DNA from: Endocarpon pusillum Z07020
Lineage: Eukaryota > Ascomycota > Eurotiomycetes > Verrucariales > Verrucariaceae
Direction: 5' to 3'
NCBI RefSeq assembly: GCF_000464535.1
Contig: NW_006913556.1
Location: 189,774-253,773, forward strand
DNA length: 64,000 nucleotides
Shown here: positions 52,741 through 63,829 of the stretch, piece by piece
Layout: each line of letters begins with the position of its first letter
How positions within the stretch are numbered: position 1 is the stretch's first letter
The notes under the pieces: model-generated
The model's input: only the letters and a program-made list of their open reading frames with translations
The model's database searches: none
What the model was told of the DNA's origin: nothing
Program-made: the position numbers and the translations under genes

Positions 52741-54762
52741 TCATGGGGCCACATCTTCAATGCTACCCACGATTTCCTCCGTTCCTTCAGCCGGCAAACC
52801 TTTACCCTTCTTGCTCTTTTTCTTCCTCGCTGAGGGGGTCTTCTTGCTCTTCTTCTTCCGCGTAATTGCGTTATCTACAATGCTTTGCGCCTCGGCCACG
52901 AGACGGTTCTTTCTTGCTTGTGGTTCGCCATCCGGATGTTCACCTTCGCTACTCGCACCTTCATCAGCTTGTTCGATCGACTCTTGGATGTCCTGATCAT
53001 GCTGTGCGTCTTCAGCCCGCATTTTCGCGTCTTCAGCTTCAAGTCTTGCCTTCTCCTCTTCAAGTTCTTTGTAGAAATCCTGGGGATCTGCATAGGTGGT
53101 ATCTGTTATTTCTGAGAAGGCTTGTAGGTCGACCGGTTCCTTCGAGTTCAATGCCGCGAAAACCTTCTCGGGATTGAGTTTCTCCTCTTTGTTGAACTTT
53201 TTCTTGATGACAGCCCTCGAAGTGTCAGGAAACATCTTGCTGATCATCATGAAATCTGTACCAAACATTCGAAGCCCCTGGTAGAATTGCTCTGTCTGCT
53301 CATCGTCCCAGGTGCTGTAAGTTCTCACCGTCCCAGGTTTTCGGCCCACGGTCGATTGGTTGACCCGCTTCGTCAAACGATCCTCATCAATCGCCTCTTC
53401 AACTCCTTCGGCGTCTCTAGCAGTTTCTGCATTTCGGTCAATCATCCTTGATGATTCGTCGATGACCATCTGGCCGTTAACAAGGACGAGTCGTTCTGCA
53501 ACATGCGGACCAGGTGCAGGTAGCGGACCGCCGTTCTTTCTGGCCTCTTTCTGCCTCTGCTCTTCCTTGAGAGCCTCTTTCTCTGCCTCACGCCGCTTCC
53601 TCTTCACTTCCAACCAATCAATCTTTTGCATTTCAGCCTCTCGTCTCGAAGTTTTCCCCAAACCTTGGTCTTTGACAAGGTCTGCCATCATGACCTCAGA
53701 GGGTACAATCTCATGACTTTCTGCCTCCTCCGATCCCAGTTTGCGCTTGCGCTTCCTTCCCCTGACCGCTCGTTCATCTCCATTAACTCCACCAGTGGCT
53801 TCATCGATGACCTCTTCTGCAGCTTCTTGGGCTGATAGCCTTTGCTTCCTCTTCCAAGTAGATCTTCGCTTACTGGTTGTAGAATTACCGGGCTGCGCCG
53901 AGGGGTTCTCAAGGGTTTGTGACCGATCTGGCACTCCATCGTGAACTGCAAAAGGCGCCTGCCTCTCTGAGCGAAGTTTACTCTGTCGAGGTACTTTTGC
54001 CTTGGAACTACCTGTGTTGACCTGGTCAAGAGCTTGGTCTCGTGTAGCTCCAGCGGTCTCCACTATGGCAGGTTTAGTTGCAACGACAGGTTGCACTACT
54101 TGACCTGGTTTGCGACGTCCTCTTGATGCATTTGAAATGATATCTGGGCTAACGGTTGTTTGGTTGTTTGAACTTGGTATGGTATCAGCCACAGCCTCCG
54201 TCCTACTGGCTTCCTGGAAAGATTTCGTGGCCGCTCGCGTCTGTCTTGACGTTTGCGCTGGCTCACTTATCGCGACTGCCCCGACAGATGCTTGGATAAG
54301 AGCCGATGGCTCCGTATCAGCCAAAGATGGTACCTCTTGTGGTGCAGTCGATATAACCGTCGGTGCTCTTGTTGAACGTAAGGAAGTTGAAGCCGGAAGA
54401 GGATTGACAGTTTGTGGAAAGTCGCTCTCTGAGGTTGCGGTGTTGGCTGAACCGTCATGTAGCCGGGTGGCAGAATTCCAGCTATGTCTGTTGTCGACTG
54501 GTTCTTGTTGACTATGTACAATTGAAGCTGCGTTACCCTGGACATGTTGTGGATCAGGCGTCCCAGGAAAGGACTGGCTCTGTGAGATAGTATCGTCATC
54601 TCGAGATCCTGCGCTTGGTGTCGTGGCATTCCGTATTGTTCGGCGAGGAGGCGCTTTGGGAGCAACTCTTTTGTTGGAACCCGACTTGTCTATCAAGGTC
54701 AGTCAGTGCAGCCGTAGAAGCAGAAGGAGAAAGTTACTGATAGAGCTGCTGAATGCCGGCAT
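52741..54762 (-). CDS. BDP1: TFIIIB subunit Bdp1 (B'')
   Basis: SANT-domain subunit of TFIIIB that recruits and opens promoters for RNA polymerase III; nuclear. Exons 54762-54738 (25 nt) and 54689-52741 (657 residues). The splice creates MPAFSSSINKSGSNKRVAPK, the conserved Bdp1 start SxxINKSG...APK-P-RR. A long Ser/Thr/Gln-rich region follows, then the SANT domain near residue 480: TWDDEQTEQFYQGLRMFGTD, FMMISKMFPDTSRAVIKKKF and KEEKLNPEKVFAAL. A coiled acidic segment (DFYKELEEEKARLEAEDAKM) and a Lys-rich tail end the protein. The two small exon boundaries are fixed by the conserved start. It is divergent from BRE1 and in the same window as Pol III subunit RPC31. Confidence 0.94.
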
Positions 54763-55060
54763 ATCTTAGGCTTACTTGCTGTTCATCCATGAGGTTCGTC
54801 TTTTCAGATAGAATAAAAACTGCTTGTCAGGTTTGTACTATTGTGGGGGCCGCCGTGGGACATTGCAGCCTACATGTGGTGTGGCCCCACTTTTGCAATG
54901 GTCGTTTCTTGGCATTCTGAAATCTCTCTTGTCAAAACTTCAACTCCTGTGACATCTTGACCACAGCCACATAACGCTGAACCCCGGCGCATCTTTCCCA
55001 GCATGCTTCACTCAGTATATTCGTGATTCACTAATCCTCCGCTACATCACATAGCCATAC
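54763..55060. promoter_or_regulatory. Shared divergent promoter, BDP1 and BRE1
   Basis: 298 bp between start codons on opposite strands. No TATA box is visible; CTTGACCACAGCCACATAA is one unassigned stretch. Confidence 0.5.
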
Positions 55061-57388
55061 ATGGTTCTGATGCCGACCATCGAAGCAGTCCCCCCTTCCC
55101 ATGCCCTGAAAATGGATGATCGAAAGCGACCTTCACCCTACGATCAACATGATTCAGGACCGCCCTCTAAGAAATTGGCAACCACAGCAAATGGGGCAGT
55201 AAAAAGCCATCCAGATGCTGACATGCCTTGGAAAGACGATATTGAGGTAAGGCTCCGCAGGACCGCCTATCGCATCCTCTTCTTGCTGCTTGTTTGATGA
55301 ACTCCTGTACCTATAGGTTTAGTATACTAACCATATGTGTACAGAAATTCCAAAAGGGTGCGCTACTCCGTCAGATGCAAGAGTATAGAAGAGAAAAGCA
55401 AACTCTGGAAGAACAAGTGAAGCATGCGCAAAGGAAGGCGCTATACCACAACGATCATCTTCGAATCATTGATGTATGGTTCCAAGAGATGATTGACGAG
55501 GTGAAGATCATGGCTGGGGAAAATCCAAGCAATATACATGATATCTCGACTTTACCATCATCGCTATATTCTGCCGATGTTGAGTCCTTCAAGACTCATC
55601 TAGAAGAAAGGTCGCGTGACATCAAGGATGTTATGGGACGATTATTTGATAGGTGCAAAACATACCATCCTGACGTGGTCACACTGCAAGGTCAATTATC
55701 GCAAAAGCTTGCCGCTGAAAAGGTTCATGTCGTGGAGCTGCAACGACTACAATCGGAGGTGCAGGAACTTACTGAACGTCTCGACAAGGCAGTGGAGCGC
55801 TACATGAGAGCTGAGAGGAAGATTGAAAGAAGGCTAGGTCGGGCAGCTAATAGTTCGAAAACCGACGAGATTTTCCTTGGGATGCCAAAGAACCAAAATA
55901 CCGATAACGTCGCAGTGAAGCGTGAAGAAACACTTACCAATGGGACAACTGGTACCGACGAGGCTTTGACAGATTTGGAGGAAGCACATCATAAGGCATT
56001 GGCTCTTTCGGAGAAGCAGAAAGAGCAATTAGAGCATCTTGAGGCCGAAAATCTGAAGTTGGCCGCACAGTTGACGGAGCTGGCGGTAAAATCGACACAG
56101 CATACCGATGACGAATACGCTGGCACCGAACTGTTCAAACAGCTGAGATCACAACACGAAGATGTGATAAAAAGAGTCAATAACCTCGAAGCCTTGAATA
56201 TTCAGCTTCAGGAGGAAGCAGTAAAGCTGCAATCAGAGCGCACGGCATTCAAGTCGCAAATTGAGAATGAGTCAAAAGCTGCGCTGGCAGAAAGGGAGGC
56301 GCAACTGGCGACGGCAGAAACCAATCTGGCAAGGATCAGAAGTAACCGGGATGAACTCCTCGCTGAACAGGCCATCAGGCGTTCTGCGTACGAGCAGGAA
56401 CGTGCTTCAGTGCAGAAGGTGAAAGAACTCTGTGAAGCCAGTGATCACCGCATCAAAGCGTTAGAGATCCAGAATGAACGTCTGAAATTAGAGCATGCAA
56501 ACGAAGAAAAAAATGCTAGCGATTACGACTCGACAGGTCTCCAAGAGCTCAAGTCCCGGCATCAAGATCTCGAAAAGAAACATCAGATGTTGAACAACGA
56601 ATTGCAGTCAATGGAAACAGCTTATCTTTCGACAAAGAAGCTTGCGAGTCAGAAAGTATCTGAAATCAGCGCATTCGAGGACAAGCTTCAGAGATTGAGC
56701 GCCGAGAAGGCCAAAGCTGATCAAAAATATTTCGCCACCATGAAGAGTAAAGAAATAAGGGATTTGGAGATAAGGACCTTGCGCATGCAAAACACAAAGA
56801 GCTCGGATGTAGTGTCTTCACTCAAAGAGTCAGAAGCTGCTTCTCGTGCGCTGGTGATTAACCTGGAGAAGAGTATTGGAGAGATCAAAGATGCTTTCAC
56901 AAGCGCAACTGCAAGCCAGCGAGCTTCGCAGCAACAGGTCACGGAGCTAGGCATTTCGAGTGAAGGGTTGAAGGGGCAGATCGCCGACCTGAAGAAGTTG
57001 CTTGCTTCGAAGGATGCAGCTGCAGCTACGTTGTCCAGTTCACACCGAAAAGCCGAGCTCGAAATTGCGGAACTGAAAACATCCTTGACTGACACCAAAA
57101 AGGCGCTGGACGTTTGCAAGTCGAACAACCTGGGAAGCTCCACAGATGTGAACGAATCTTTCAGAGTGAGTCAACTCTCCATTTCGTTTATGGTAACCAT
57201 ACTGACTAGATCAGGCTCTCGCGATCTGTACCGTCTGCAAACGCAACTTCAAAGACACCGTGATCAAGACCTGCGGACATGTCTTCTGCAAGGAATGTGT
57301 TGACGAGCGCCTGACATCGAGGTCTCGCAAATGTCCGAACTGTAACAAGTCTTTTGGCAGCAACGACCACATGAAAATTACGTTGTGA
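55061..57388 (+). CDS. BRE1: BRE1, E3 ubiquitin ligase for histone H2B
   Basis: With the E2 Rad6 it monoubiquitinates histone H2B, a step needed for H3 K4 and K79 methylation; nuclear. Exons 55061-55246, 55345-57165, 57215-57388 (726 residues, normal size). The N-terminus has KMDDRKRPSPYDQHDSGPPS and a basic patch. Residues 63-669 are almost entirely coiled coil (ALLRQMQEYRREKQTLEEQV ... VWFQEMIDEVKIM). The C-terminal RING finger is complete after intron 2: ligands C674, C677, C689, H691, C694, C697, C709 and C712 (ICTVCKRNFKDTVIKTCGHV, then FCKECVDERLTSRSRKCPNC). It ends HMKITL. An ATG at 55070 or 55112 could also start translation. The first intron removes a short unframed stretch and starts GTAAGG. 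Confidence 0.95.
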
Positions 57389-57884
57389 TCGTTATCCTAG
57401 TGGCTGCCTGTACGATATGAGGTGGATCGCCCTGCCTTTTGGTTCCTCCCTGTGCTAGCTTTGATGAATAGCAATGTCTGGTGCACTGTTCAGCCGCCTG
57501 GTCAGAAAGACATTTCAGCACTCAGCCATGTTCCAACCTTGCTGAAACCAGGTTGGATATGCGTCGCCGCATTCCATGTCTGCTTTGTAGGAAGGGGACA
57601 GATAGCGGAGCTTGTAATCCTAGATATTACTTGAGACAGAAAGTGGGAATTCATGTCTCGCCAGTATGCAACCAACAATGCGTTAGAGCTTCGATGTACA
57701 TAAACGCTCAATTGACCATGACAAATAACATGCTTGCACATTGAATGATGGTGCATGGTGTTGCATATCTCCATTCTCAGCCGCACAGATTTCCCAACTA
57801 GGCAACCCCAGATGTCCAGTGTTTCCGGTGTTCACCCAACTAAAAGGTTATATTGTGTTTCTTTCCCAAATGTTTCAACTTGGG
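57389..57884. other. 3' region of BRE1, no gene recognised
   Basis: Short frames only. Presumably the BRE1 3' untranslated region followed by spacer. Confidence 0.5.
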
Positions 57885-58110
57885 CACAGTGGTGCAGTTG
57901 TTAAAGCAACCGCCTCGCCACGAAATCGACAGTCCCTCCCCAAGACCACCTGTTCGAACCCAACAACTGTTACGCTGACACATACCCCCCGAAGTCAGAT
58001 ACCAGTCCTCCTCCCATCCTACCTCCCTTCCTCCCTTCGAACAAAAAAAAGCCCTCGGGCTTTCTCCTGACTCCTGACCTGTCTAATGACAGTTCGGGAG
58101 TTAAGGTTTT
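57885..58110 (+). repeat. Possible tRNA-derived SINE or Pol III-like unit
   Basis: TGGTGCAGTTG at 57890-57900 fits the Pol III A-box pattern and TGTTCGAACCC at 57951-57961 nearly fits the B-box. They lie about 60 bp apart, too far for a normal tRNA. No acceptor stem pairs, so it is not a functional tRNA. The unit continues to a GCCCTCGGGC hairpin (58050 region), a poly-A run before it, and TTTTT at 58108. Only one copy is in the window, so a SINE is an inference. Confidence 0.35.
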
Positions 58111-58258
58111 TATGTCTTTTTGGCATCTAGAAATTTGTTCCACGAAGCTTCAAGTTCGGAAAACAGATGCAAATGCATTCGGTCCTTCTTCAGTTGACAC
58201 CGTGTCATGGTATCATGGTCTTGATGTTTATCAGCTGAACTCCTGGTTGTGCAGTTGT

Positions 58259-59167
58259 TCAAGAGTTGAAGATCCTGCTGTAGAGCAGCTCGTGTCTTCC
58301 AACCCACAAATCCATGCTTGGGACCACCTGGCCAGCATCCTCTGGGTGTACATCCCATACCCTTGCCAAGCAGGCTCGAATCTGCGTCTGCAAATGTTGT
58401 CCAGCCAGTATGCTTTGCGCCTGGTAAGGACCCATGACATTTGCGCGAACAGCGGCACTCAGCACCGTCTTGGCATGATTGAAAAGAAAGAGATATGCCA
58501 TTGGTTTGATCTCCAATCCTAGTGCCAGGCAGACCGCGCCCCACAAGGGTCCGAAATGACCGTTTATATCTGCAATATCCTCGCTGCTCAGCGCTGAGAG
58601 CCTGAGCGTCCGCCCAAAGGACTTGATGTGTTCAGCAGCTATCAAGGCACCGGTACACGCATGATTGATCGATTGTTGCAAAGCTTTCTCCCAGACGTTC
58701 AAAAGGGCTCTTCCCTGGGCGATACTCGCTCGTCGAGCTACCGTACACGGTGTCGAGGCGTCGAGATCATTATCTAACTGGTCCACCAGGGCGGGGTGCC
58801 GGAAGCCGGCGAGCACGTAGGGGACATTGGTGAAGCCAACGGACTCGATGGAGAGGCATAGGAAACTGCCAAAGGACGAGAGAGGGGTGACATGTGACGG
58901 CAGGGGTTTGTGGTGCGCGATGTATGACTCCAGACCACTGGAATATGCGAAGGAGCCCAGGGGCAGGGCAGAATCGGACAACAAGAGCAAGGAATGATAA
59001 GTGGAGGATAGGAGATCTGGTTTGGAAAGTGACGTGAAGGGAGATGGTCTATGTTGGATACCGTTCAACCTGACTTTCGCATCGCTGAGCTTTGCCTCAA
59101 GGTCAGCAATCTCGGCTTCAATGTCTTCTACGTCAGAAATCTTCATTGAATCAATAGTTGCAATCAC
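58259..59167 (-). CDS. UREF: Urease accessory protein UreF
   Basis: Part of the UreD-UreF-UreG assembly that delivers nickel to the urease active site; cytosolic. One exon, 302 residues; the start at 59167 or 59146 (MKISDVEDIEAEIADLEAKL) cannot be resolved. Family blocks: LLLLSDSALPLGSFAYSSGL followed by ESYI, the central AQGRALLNVWEKAL and AAEHIKSFGRTLRL, HFGPLWGAVCLALGLEIKP, and the SAAVRANVMGPYQAQ block. It ends MDLWVGRHELLYSRIFNS, the usual fungal UreF C-terminus. A predicted coiled N-terminal extension is common in fungal members. The lower neighbour is the SINE-like unit and the upstream side carries a MITE at 59342. Confidence 0.93.
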   Translation of the reverse strand: MIATIDSMKISDVEDIEAEIADLEAKLSDAKVRLNGIQHRPSPFTSLSKPDLLSSTYHSLLLLSDSALPLGSFAYSSGLESYIAHHKPLPSHVTPLSSFGSFLCLSIESVGFTNVPYVLAGFRHPALVDQLDNDLDASTPCTVARRASIAQGRALLNVWEKALQQSINHACTGALIAAEHIKSFGRTLRLSALSSEDIADINGHFGPLWGAVCLALGLEIKPMAYLFLFNHAKTVLSAAVRANVMGPYQAQSILAGQHLQTQIRACLARVWDVHPEDAGQVVPSMDLWVGRHELLYSRIFNS

Positions 59168-59341
59168 AGAGTATTGCAGGTTGTGAATTAGAAATTAGCA
59201 TTGCTGCGGAGACTCCCGAACCGCTACCTAAAATCCGAGGTTTCCCGAGAGCATCACTTTCTTTAACTGACTCGTACAGAACTTGTGAGGGCCGAAGGGA
59301 CATGTGACCACTCATTGCTTAATTAGCATTAAGAATACTTA

Positions 59342-59617
59342 GCAGGAGAAGGCCCTCTAAAAACTATGCCTAAATTACCATCAATGTGTGCTTAGTTTCA
59401 GCCTAACCGTGATATGATCTAGTTTATATATTATTATACGGCTAAACATCTAGAATCCAATAGAATTATGTTATTTCGGACGTCATTTTAAGAAAATGAC
59501 GCTCAAATTATGGCTAAATTATGGTCATTTAAGCCTCCTGACGATCCTTAAAATAATAAAATGTCTGCAAAATCACTAAGGACCAATACCGCGTTATTTT
59601 CAGAGCCCTTCTCCCGG
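59342..59617 (-). mobile_element. MITE family 1, copy D (276 bp, complete)
   Basis: The cleanest copy: left end GCAGGAGAAGGCCCTCTAAA, and the right end in reverse complement CCGGGAGAAGGGCTCTGAAA. TA at 59340-59341 and 59618-59619. No coding frame. It lies 175 bp upstream of UreF. Confidence 0.85.
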
Positions 59618-59892
59618 TAAGTACTCTAATAGATTAAAGTAGTATAATTTATAGATTTCACGTACAATCAACAAAATTCAAAGAGAAGAAAGATGCATAC
59701 CGGACATACCTCGTTAATGATAGTAAAGACTCAAAAGCAGGACTAGGCAAGGCCCCTCAGTCGCACCAGGACGGAAGATGAGCAAGGAGAGAGAGAGAGC
59801 CGCGGCGTTCATGTCACGTGCTTGCTTCGCTTGGCGCCCATAGATTAGCTTCCATTGCAGATTTGCAACTTCATCATCTCCACATACACGAA

Positions 59893-60000
59893 TCAATCAA
59901 GCAACTTGTCCAAGCCATTGCAGTTAGAATCTGGCTCCCCAGTAATAAGCCCACGATCAAAGTCAGAGGAGCAGCCAGTGATAAGCCACACTTTGCTCAT
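59893..60000 (-). pseudogene. Short-chain dehydrogenase N-terminal fragment
   Basis: From ATG 60000 the sequence reads MSKVWLITGCSSDFDRGLI, the start of a fungal SDR whose cofactor loop is normally TGCSSGFGR. Both loop glycines have become Asp, each a GGT-to-GAT change, and the following sequence leaves the family at once. Only about 20 residues of an expected 280 remain. The two G-to-A changes fit RIP. Confidence 0.6.
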
Positions 60001-60883
60001 TGTGGTGGTGGTGATGGTGTACCGGGATTGAGATGGGAAATGAGAGTGACCCGAGTAGCAAAGAGTGAGAAACGGAGTCAGCACAAGAGCGCGAGTTTAG
60101 AGCGGACCGGAGTCAATACCAGGACGGAGTTTACTAGCGAATGTGTCTCGGGCATTGACGGAGAGATTTGAAGGATAAAGCGTATTGATCTTGACGCCGC
60201 TTTTAGTAGGCTTGGGAGGGCCGAGGCCCATCGACAGACTCATTGGTGGCCGTCTGGGCAAAATCAACAGCCTCATAATGATTGGGCCGTCCTAGGCCGA
60301 CTCTTGCGGCTAGATAGTCCCATTTCTTGTGACAGATATGCAGGAGCCAAGATGGTCGCTACCTAAGGAGGATGAAAAGTCGAAATTTAGTAGTCTAGGC
60401 GGACAATGGCAATGTCTAATTCCTAGACCACCATGTAGCTGTTAAACATCCCGTCTTCTCAGCCAACTTCAAATCTCATGCTAATGAGGGTTTCTGTAGC
60501 CTGACATAGTCAAAATATCCTCAGCATAAATAAACCTTGAATGGAAGATACAAATACATTTTTCTATTAGCCTAGCAAGTTTTGAATACTCAGCCTTTGC
60601 ATACTCCGTATTACTTTCATATAAGATCAAACACACACAAGAGCGCAAGATGTAGCCCGTCTACTGAACAAAAGGACCATGGCCACAGTTGGCCGCTAAC
60701 AGGTATTACAATGTCTAACACCATCTGTTGCCTGCGCGTGAGATAGGAAGCTAGAGAGAAATGTGCACGCCTTCCATAAGATCACCCACCTTTACGTCTT
60801 CCAATCGTTACCTGGTGGTCGGAGACCCCATTTCACGTTCTGCACGACTACTGGCTCAGCCTTTGAGAAATTCCTTCGCCTCG
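60001..60883. other. Intergenic, no gene recognised
   Basis: Short frames only, partly AT-rich; presumably decayed sequence. Confidence 0.5.
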
Positions 60884-61262
60884 CACAATAGATCTTCTTA
60901 GCTCAAAGGTGGAGGGGCCCGTCCCTCTCTGCTCGCCATGCGGCGGCTGATTTGATGGTGGCTCGGTGATAGCCAACGTGACGAACTCGGCGCTCGAAGC
61001 CTGTCTCAAGGACACATTCGGAACGGATCGTCATCTCTTCGACGTGCTTTCGACGTCTGGAAGCACAATTGAAGTTATGACAGCATCTGTGTCAGACAAT
61101 CAACTTTGTATCTTCTCCAGTTATAGCAGCGAAGGCAAACGCCGAATAAGATCAGGTCCATGGTGTTCGAGAGAACGCAGATCTTGTTTATCAACTTCCC
61201 ATAGGCTATCAGCATCTCCGTTCAGGGTGATCCATCGACAAAGCTTTCATATGGCATTGTAA
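60884..61262 (+). pseudogene. Patatin-like phospholipase fragment
   Basis: The frame reads EACLKDTFGTDRHLFD, then STIEVMTASVSDNQLCIFSS, which resembles the patatin region (LR-FG-LF ... VAVTAT ... FSNYN). It is preceded in frame by VIANVTNSALEACL and, earlier, by an arginine-rich stretch broken by stops near 60890-60955. The nucleophile G-x-S-x-G and the Asp of the dyad are absent. Likely a decayed internal fragment. Confidence 0.5.
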
Positions 61263-61663
61263 GTTTGGGGGACCTTTGGTATCTCCTGTGTTGACCGCTA
61301 CTGACAACGCTCGGTATACTCTCTATTACTCCTAGGTTCGTATAAGGTCTCATTGTGAAGAGGCTGACATTGATATTAGAGTAACCAATCAAAGTTTCTA
61401 TCTGTCTTTAACGCGTTTCAGAGTGGGAGGATCAAAGCTAATGGACTTTGGATTCAAGCAGCCGGGGCTTAACGCTCAAGGGGTTGAGAGCTCAAAATCC
61501 GGGGTAAAGATCGTGTGGTCAAGAGGAGGATAAGGTCCAAATTGGAAATCACGTCTAGAGCCAACAAATTTGCATTAGATGTGCGGTTCGCTCGAGCGTA
61601 TATGGTCGACCAATTAAACAGTGAAATATCGAATCTCCATTCAATCATGAGGTCAACAAAACA
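61263..61663. other. Intergenic, no gene recognised
   Basis: The 3' side of the monooxygenase; no gene or repeat is recognised. Confidence 0.5.
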
Positions 61664-63829
61664 TCATGCCACCACAACCTCATTGGCATGTCCGTTGATT
61701 CCATTCCTGTGGTCGTTCAAACCGTTTGTATATCCACCCATCAATTTGTCAGCGCTCATTGCTGCTGCTGTTGTGGTCGCAGAGTCAGCTTCTGAGTGCA
61801 CCTTCGAGTGATTGACGGGTAGGAGCCAGCTCTTGAAATAGTCATCCAACGATGCTACATCGTCAAGCCAGGCGCTTGTTCCAATCCATAGGTCAGGCCG
61901 TATGAAGACAGCAGCACCTTTAGCGTGGTCGACTCCATAGCAAGTATGAGCATCTTCATCTGGCGCGCGATCATCATATACTACCGTTGCGATCTGCTTG
62001 AGAGGAGCAGATCGTTCAGCGGCAAGCAGGGGCTCAGCTTCATACTCCAAAAGCTTGGTGACAAGAACGATGTTGAATACTCTCGCAGCACCATACCGCT
62101 GAAAGAATGATTTCCTAGAATTGAACGCATGGGAGAAGTCGGCCAACTTCCCGCCAATTGGGCCTTGAAGATCGGAAGCAAAGAGCACGATGTGTAAGGT
62201 TGCAGCTCCAGTGAGAACATCATAGAGGTAACCAGTCTTGGCTTGACCAAGACACAGTCGTGGGTTGGGAGCTCGGACGCCACTTCGAGGTGCAATTGGC
62301 CTGTCGGAGCTTGGAGGGGAGACGATAGTATTCGGGCTAAAAGCTGCGTCCAGACCCAGCAAGAACTTTCCATTGGCGCTGAAGAAGTCTCTGAGGAAAT
62401 CCATCTCTTTACCAGCAGTGTACTTGACCGCTCCGTCATTTTCGAGTTGCTCCGCATCTTCGATGTTGGATGAATGGACAAAAGATGCAATAGGTAATTC
62501 CGAGTTGCAGACAAAACGGAGGTACGATCCGGAGACACGTATGATGCGGTTAGCATGGTGGCGGCGTTCGCGATCGAATGTTGGAACAAGAGCATTCAAG
62601 GAAGCAATATTGCGAGCTGCCAGCCCAATCTTCCAGGCGAGATTTGCTGAGTCAAGAATTGATGCATTTAGACCAAAGGCGCCCATTACGGAATGAATGT
62701 GTCTGTGGAGAAGTCAGCATTGCATGTACCGAGCAACGAATATCCCCTCATACGCTGCATCACCAGTCAGGTGAACTCGGTAGTCAGGCGAAGAAAAAGA
62801 TCGGGCAACACGCTCAGATACTGGCATAGGTAGTGAGCAAAGTTCCGCGGGTAATGACATAGGAGCTCACTCTTCCAAACTGCGAACCAGCTAACAGGTG
62901 AAGCAAACTTGAGTTTGTACGGCGCGAAGATCCTGTTTGCCTGTTCCAAGACTTCTTCTGCTGTGATTGACGATGATTCCACATTGCCACCTTCTCCCTG
63001 AAAGCCTTGGATTTCGCTTGGCGGATTTGTGCAATCGGACCTGTTGAGGAGATATCAAGCTGTGTATAGAGCCTGGTCACGTCAATCATTCTTCTCGGTT
63101 TGTCCTGCAAGTATGTCACACCTAACGTAGCCGTCCTCTCGTGGAATGATAACGCATCCTCCATGCTTTGATGAGGTGACACATCTGAAAGAGAGCTGTG
63201 AGTTTTCAACACGCGGTGGAGATCATGCCTCGAGTAACTCACCCAAATACCCATGCATGAGGGTAATCGCTCTCAAAAACGGCATCCAAGATGCCCCAAT
63301 AGATGTCCGTACTAACGCCATCGAATCTATTCTCTTATTAGCATATCAAATGATGGCAGCACCGTCAAGAATGGCAGGGGATGAACACACGGAATCTGGA
63401 GCTTCTTTCTCACAAAACTTCCAGCTCCATCGCTGCCGACCAGAAATTTGGCTTTCACTTCCTCCTCTGCTCCAGTTACCTCATTCCTTAATACTGCTTG
63501 CACTGGGTAGTCGCTTTGCTCATTTTTCAATACGGTGAAATCTTTTACCACAGTACTTCTCTCTACCAGCTTCTTGTGACGTAGCAAATCCCGAACGTAT
63601 ATCCTTTCAATCTGCCCTTGAGTAATAATATGCAGGCCCCGGTATCGAGAATCAGATTTGTGACTTGGAGCAAACAGAAGTTTCTTTCCGTCTTTATAGA
63701 TAGCAGTGCGCTCGATGAGTGGACCTTCTTCATGTACCTCTGTGGCTAGGCCCCAGCAATTCAGTGTCTCGAGAAAACGAGGCTGAACCCCATCTGCACG
63801 TCCAGCAAGTATAGGGGCAGCCGCTTTGT
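61664..63829 (-). CDS. FAD-dependent monooxygenase (phenol 2-monooxygenase type), 5' incomplete and frameshifted
   Basis: Flavoprotein aromatic hydroxylase family. Exons on the minus strand: 63829-63391, 63326-63243, 63184-63122, 63072-62871, 62820-62754, 62702-61664. Key blocks: RADGVQPRFLETLNCWGL, VKAKFLVGSDGAGSFVRKKL (DG motif), GILDAVFESDYPHAWVF, LYTQLDISSTGPIAQIRQAK, KISERVARSFSSPDYRVHLT, then GDAAHIHSVMGAFGLNASIL and DSANLAWKIGL (second FAD motif). The C-terminal thioredoxin-like domain (LHIVLFASDLQ) and a Gly/Asn-rich tail follow. Two defects are seen. Inside the fourth listed exon the frame changes between RQAK and EGGNVESSSITAEE (about 62980-63015). The N-terminal GxGxxG dinucleotide-binding exon is not found in the remaining 171 bp to the window edge; it may lie outside. 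Probably an inactive or disrupted gene, unless the frameshift is an error. Confidence 0.8.

Noticed and set aside
34288..54762. A functional Pol III gene cluster (RPC31 with BDP1)
   Set aside because: The two genes are 17 kb apart with unrelated genes between them, so co-location is likely chance.
57885..57965. A tRNA gene
   Set aside because: A- and B-box-like words are present but no acceptor, D or anticodon stem can be drawn, and the spacing is too long.
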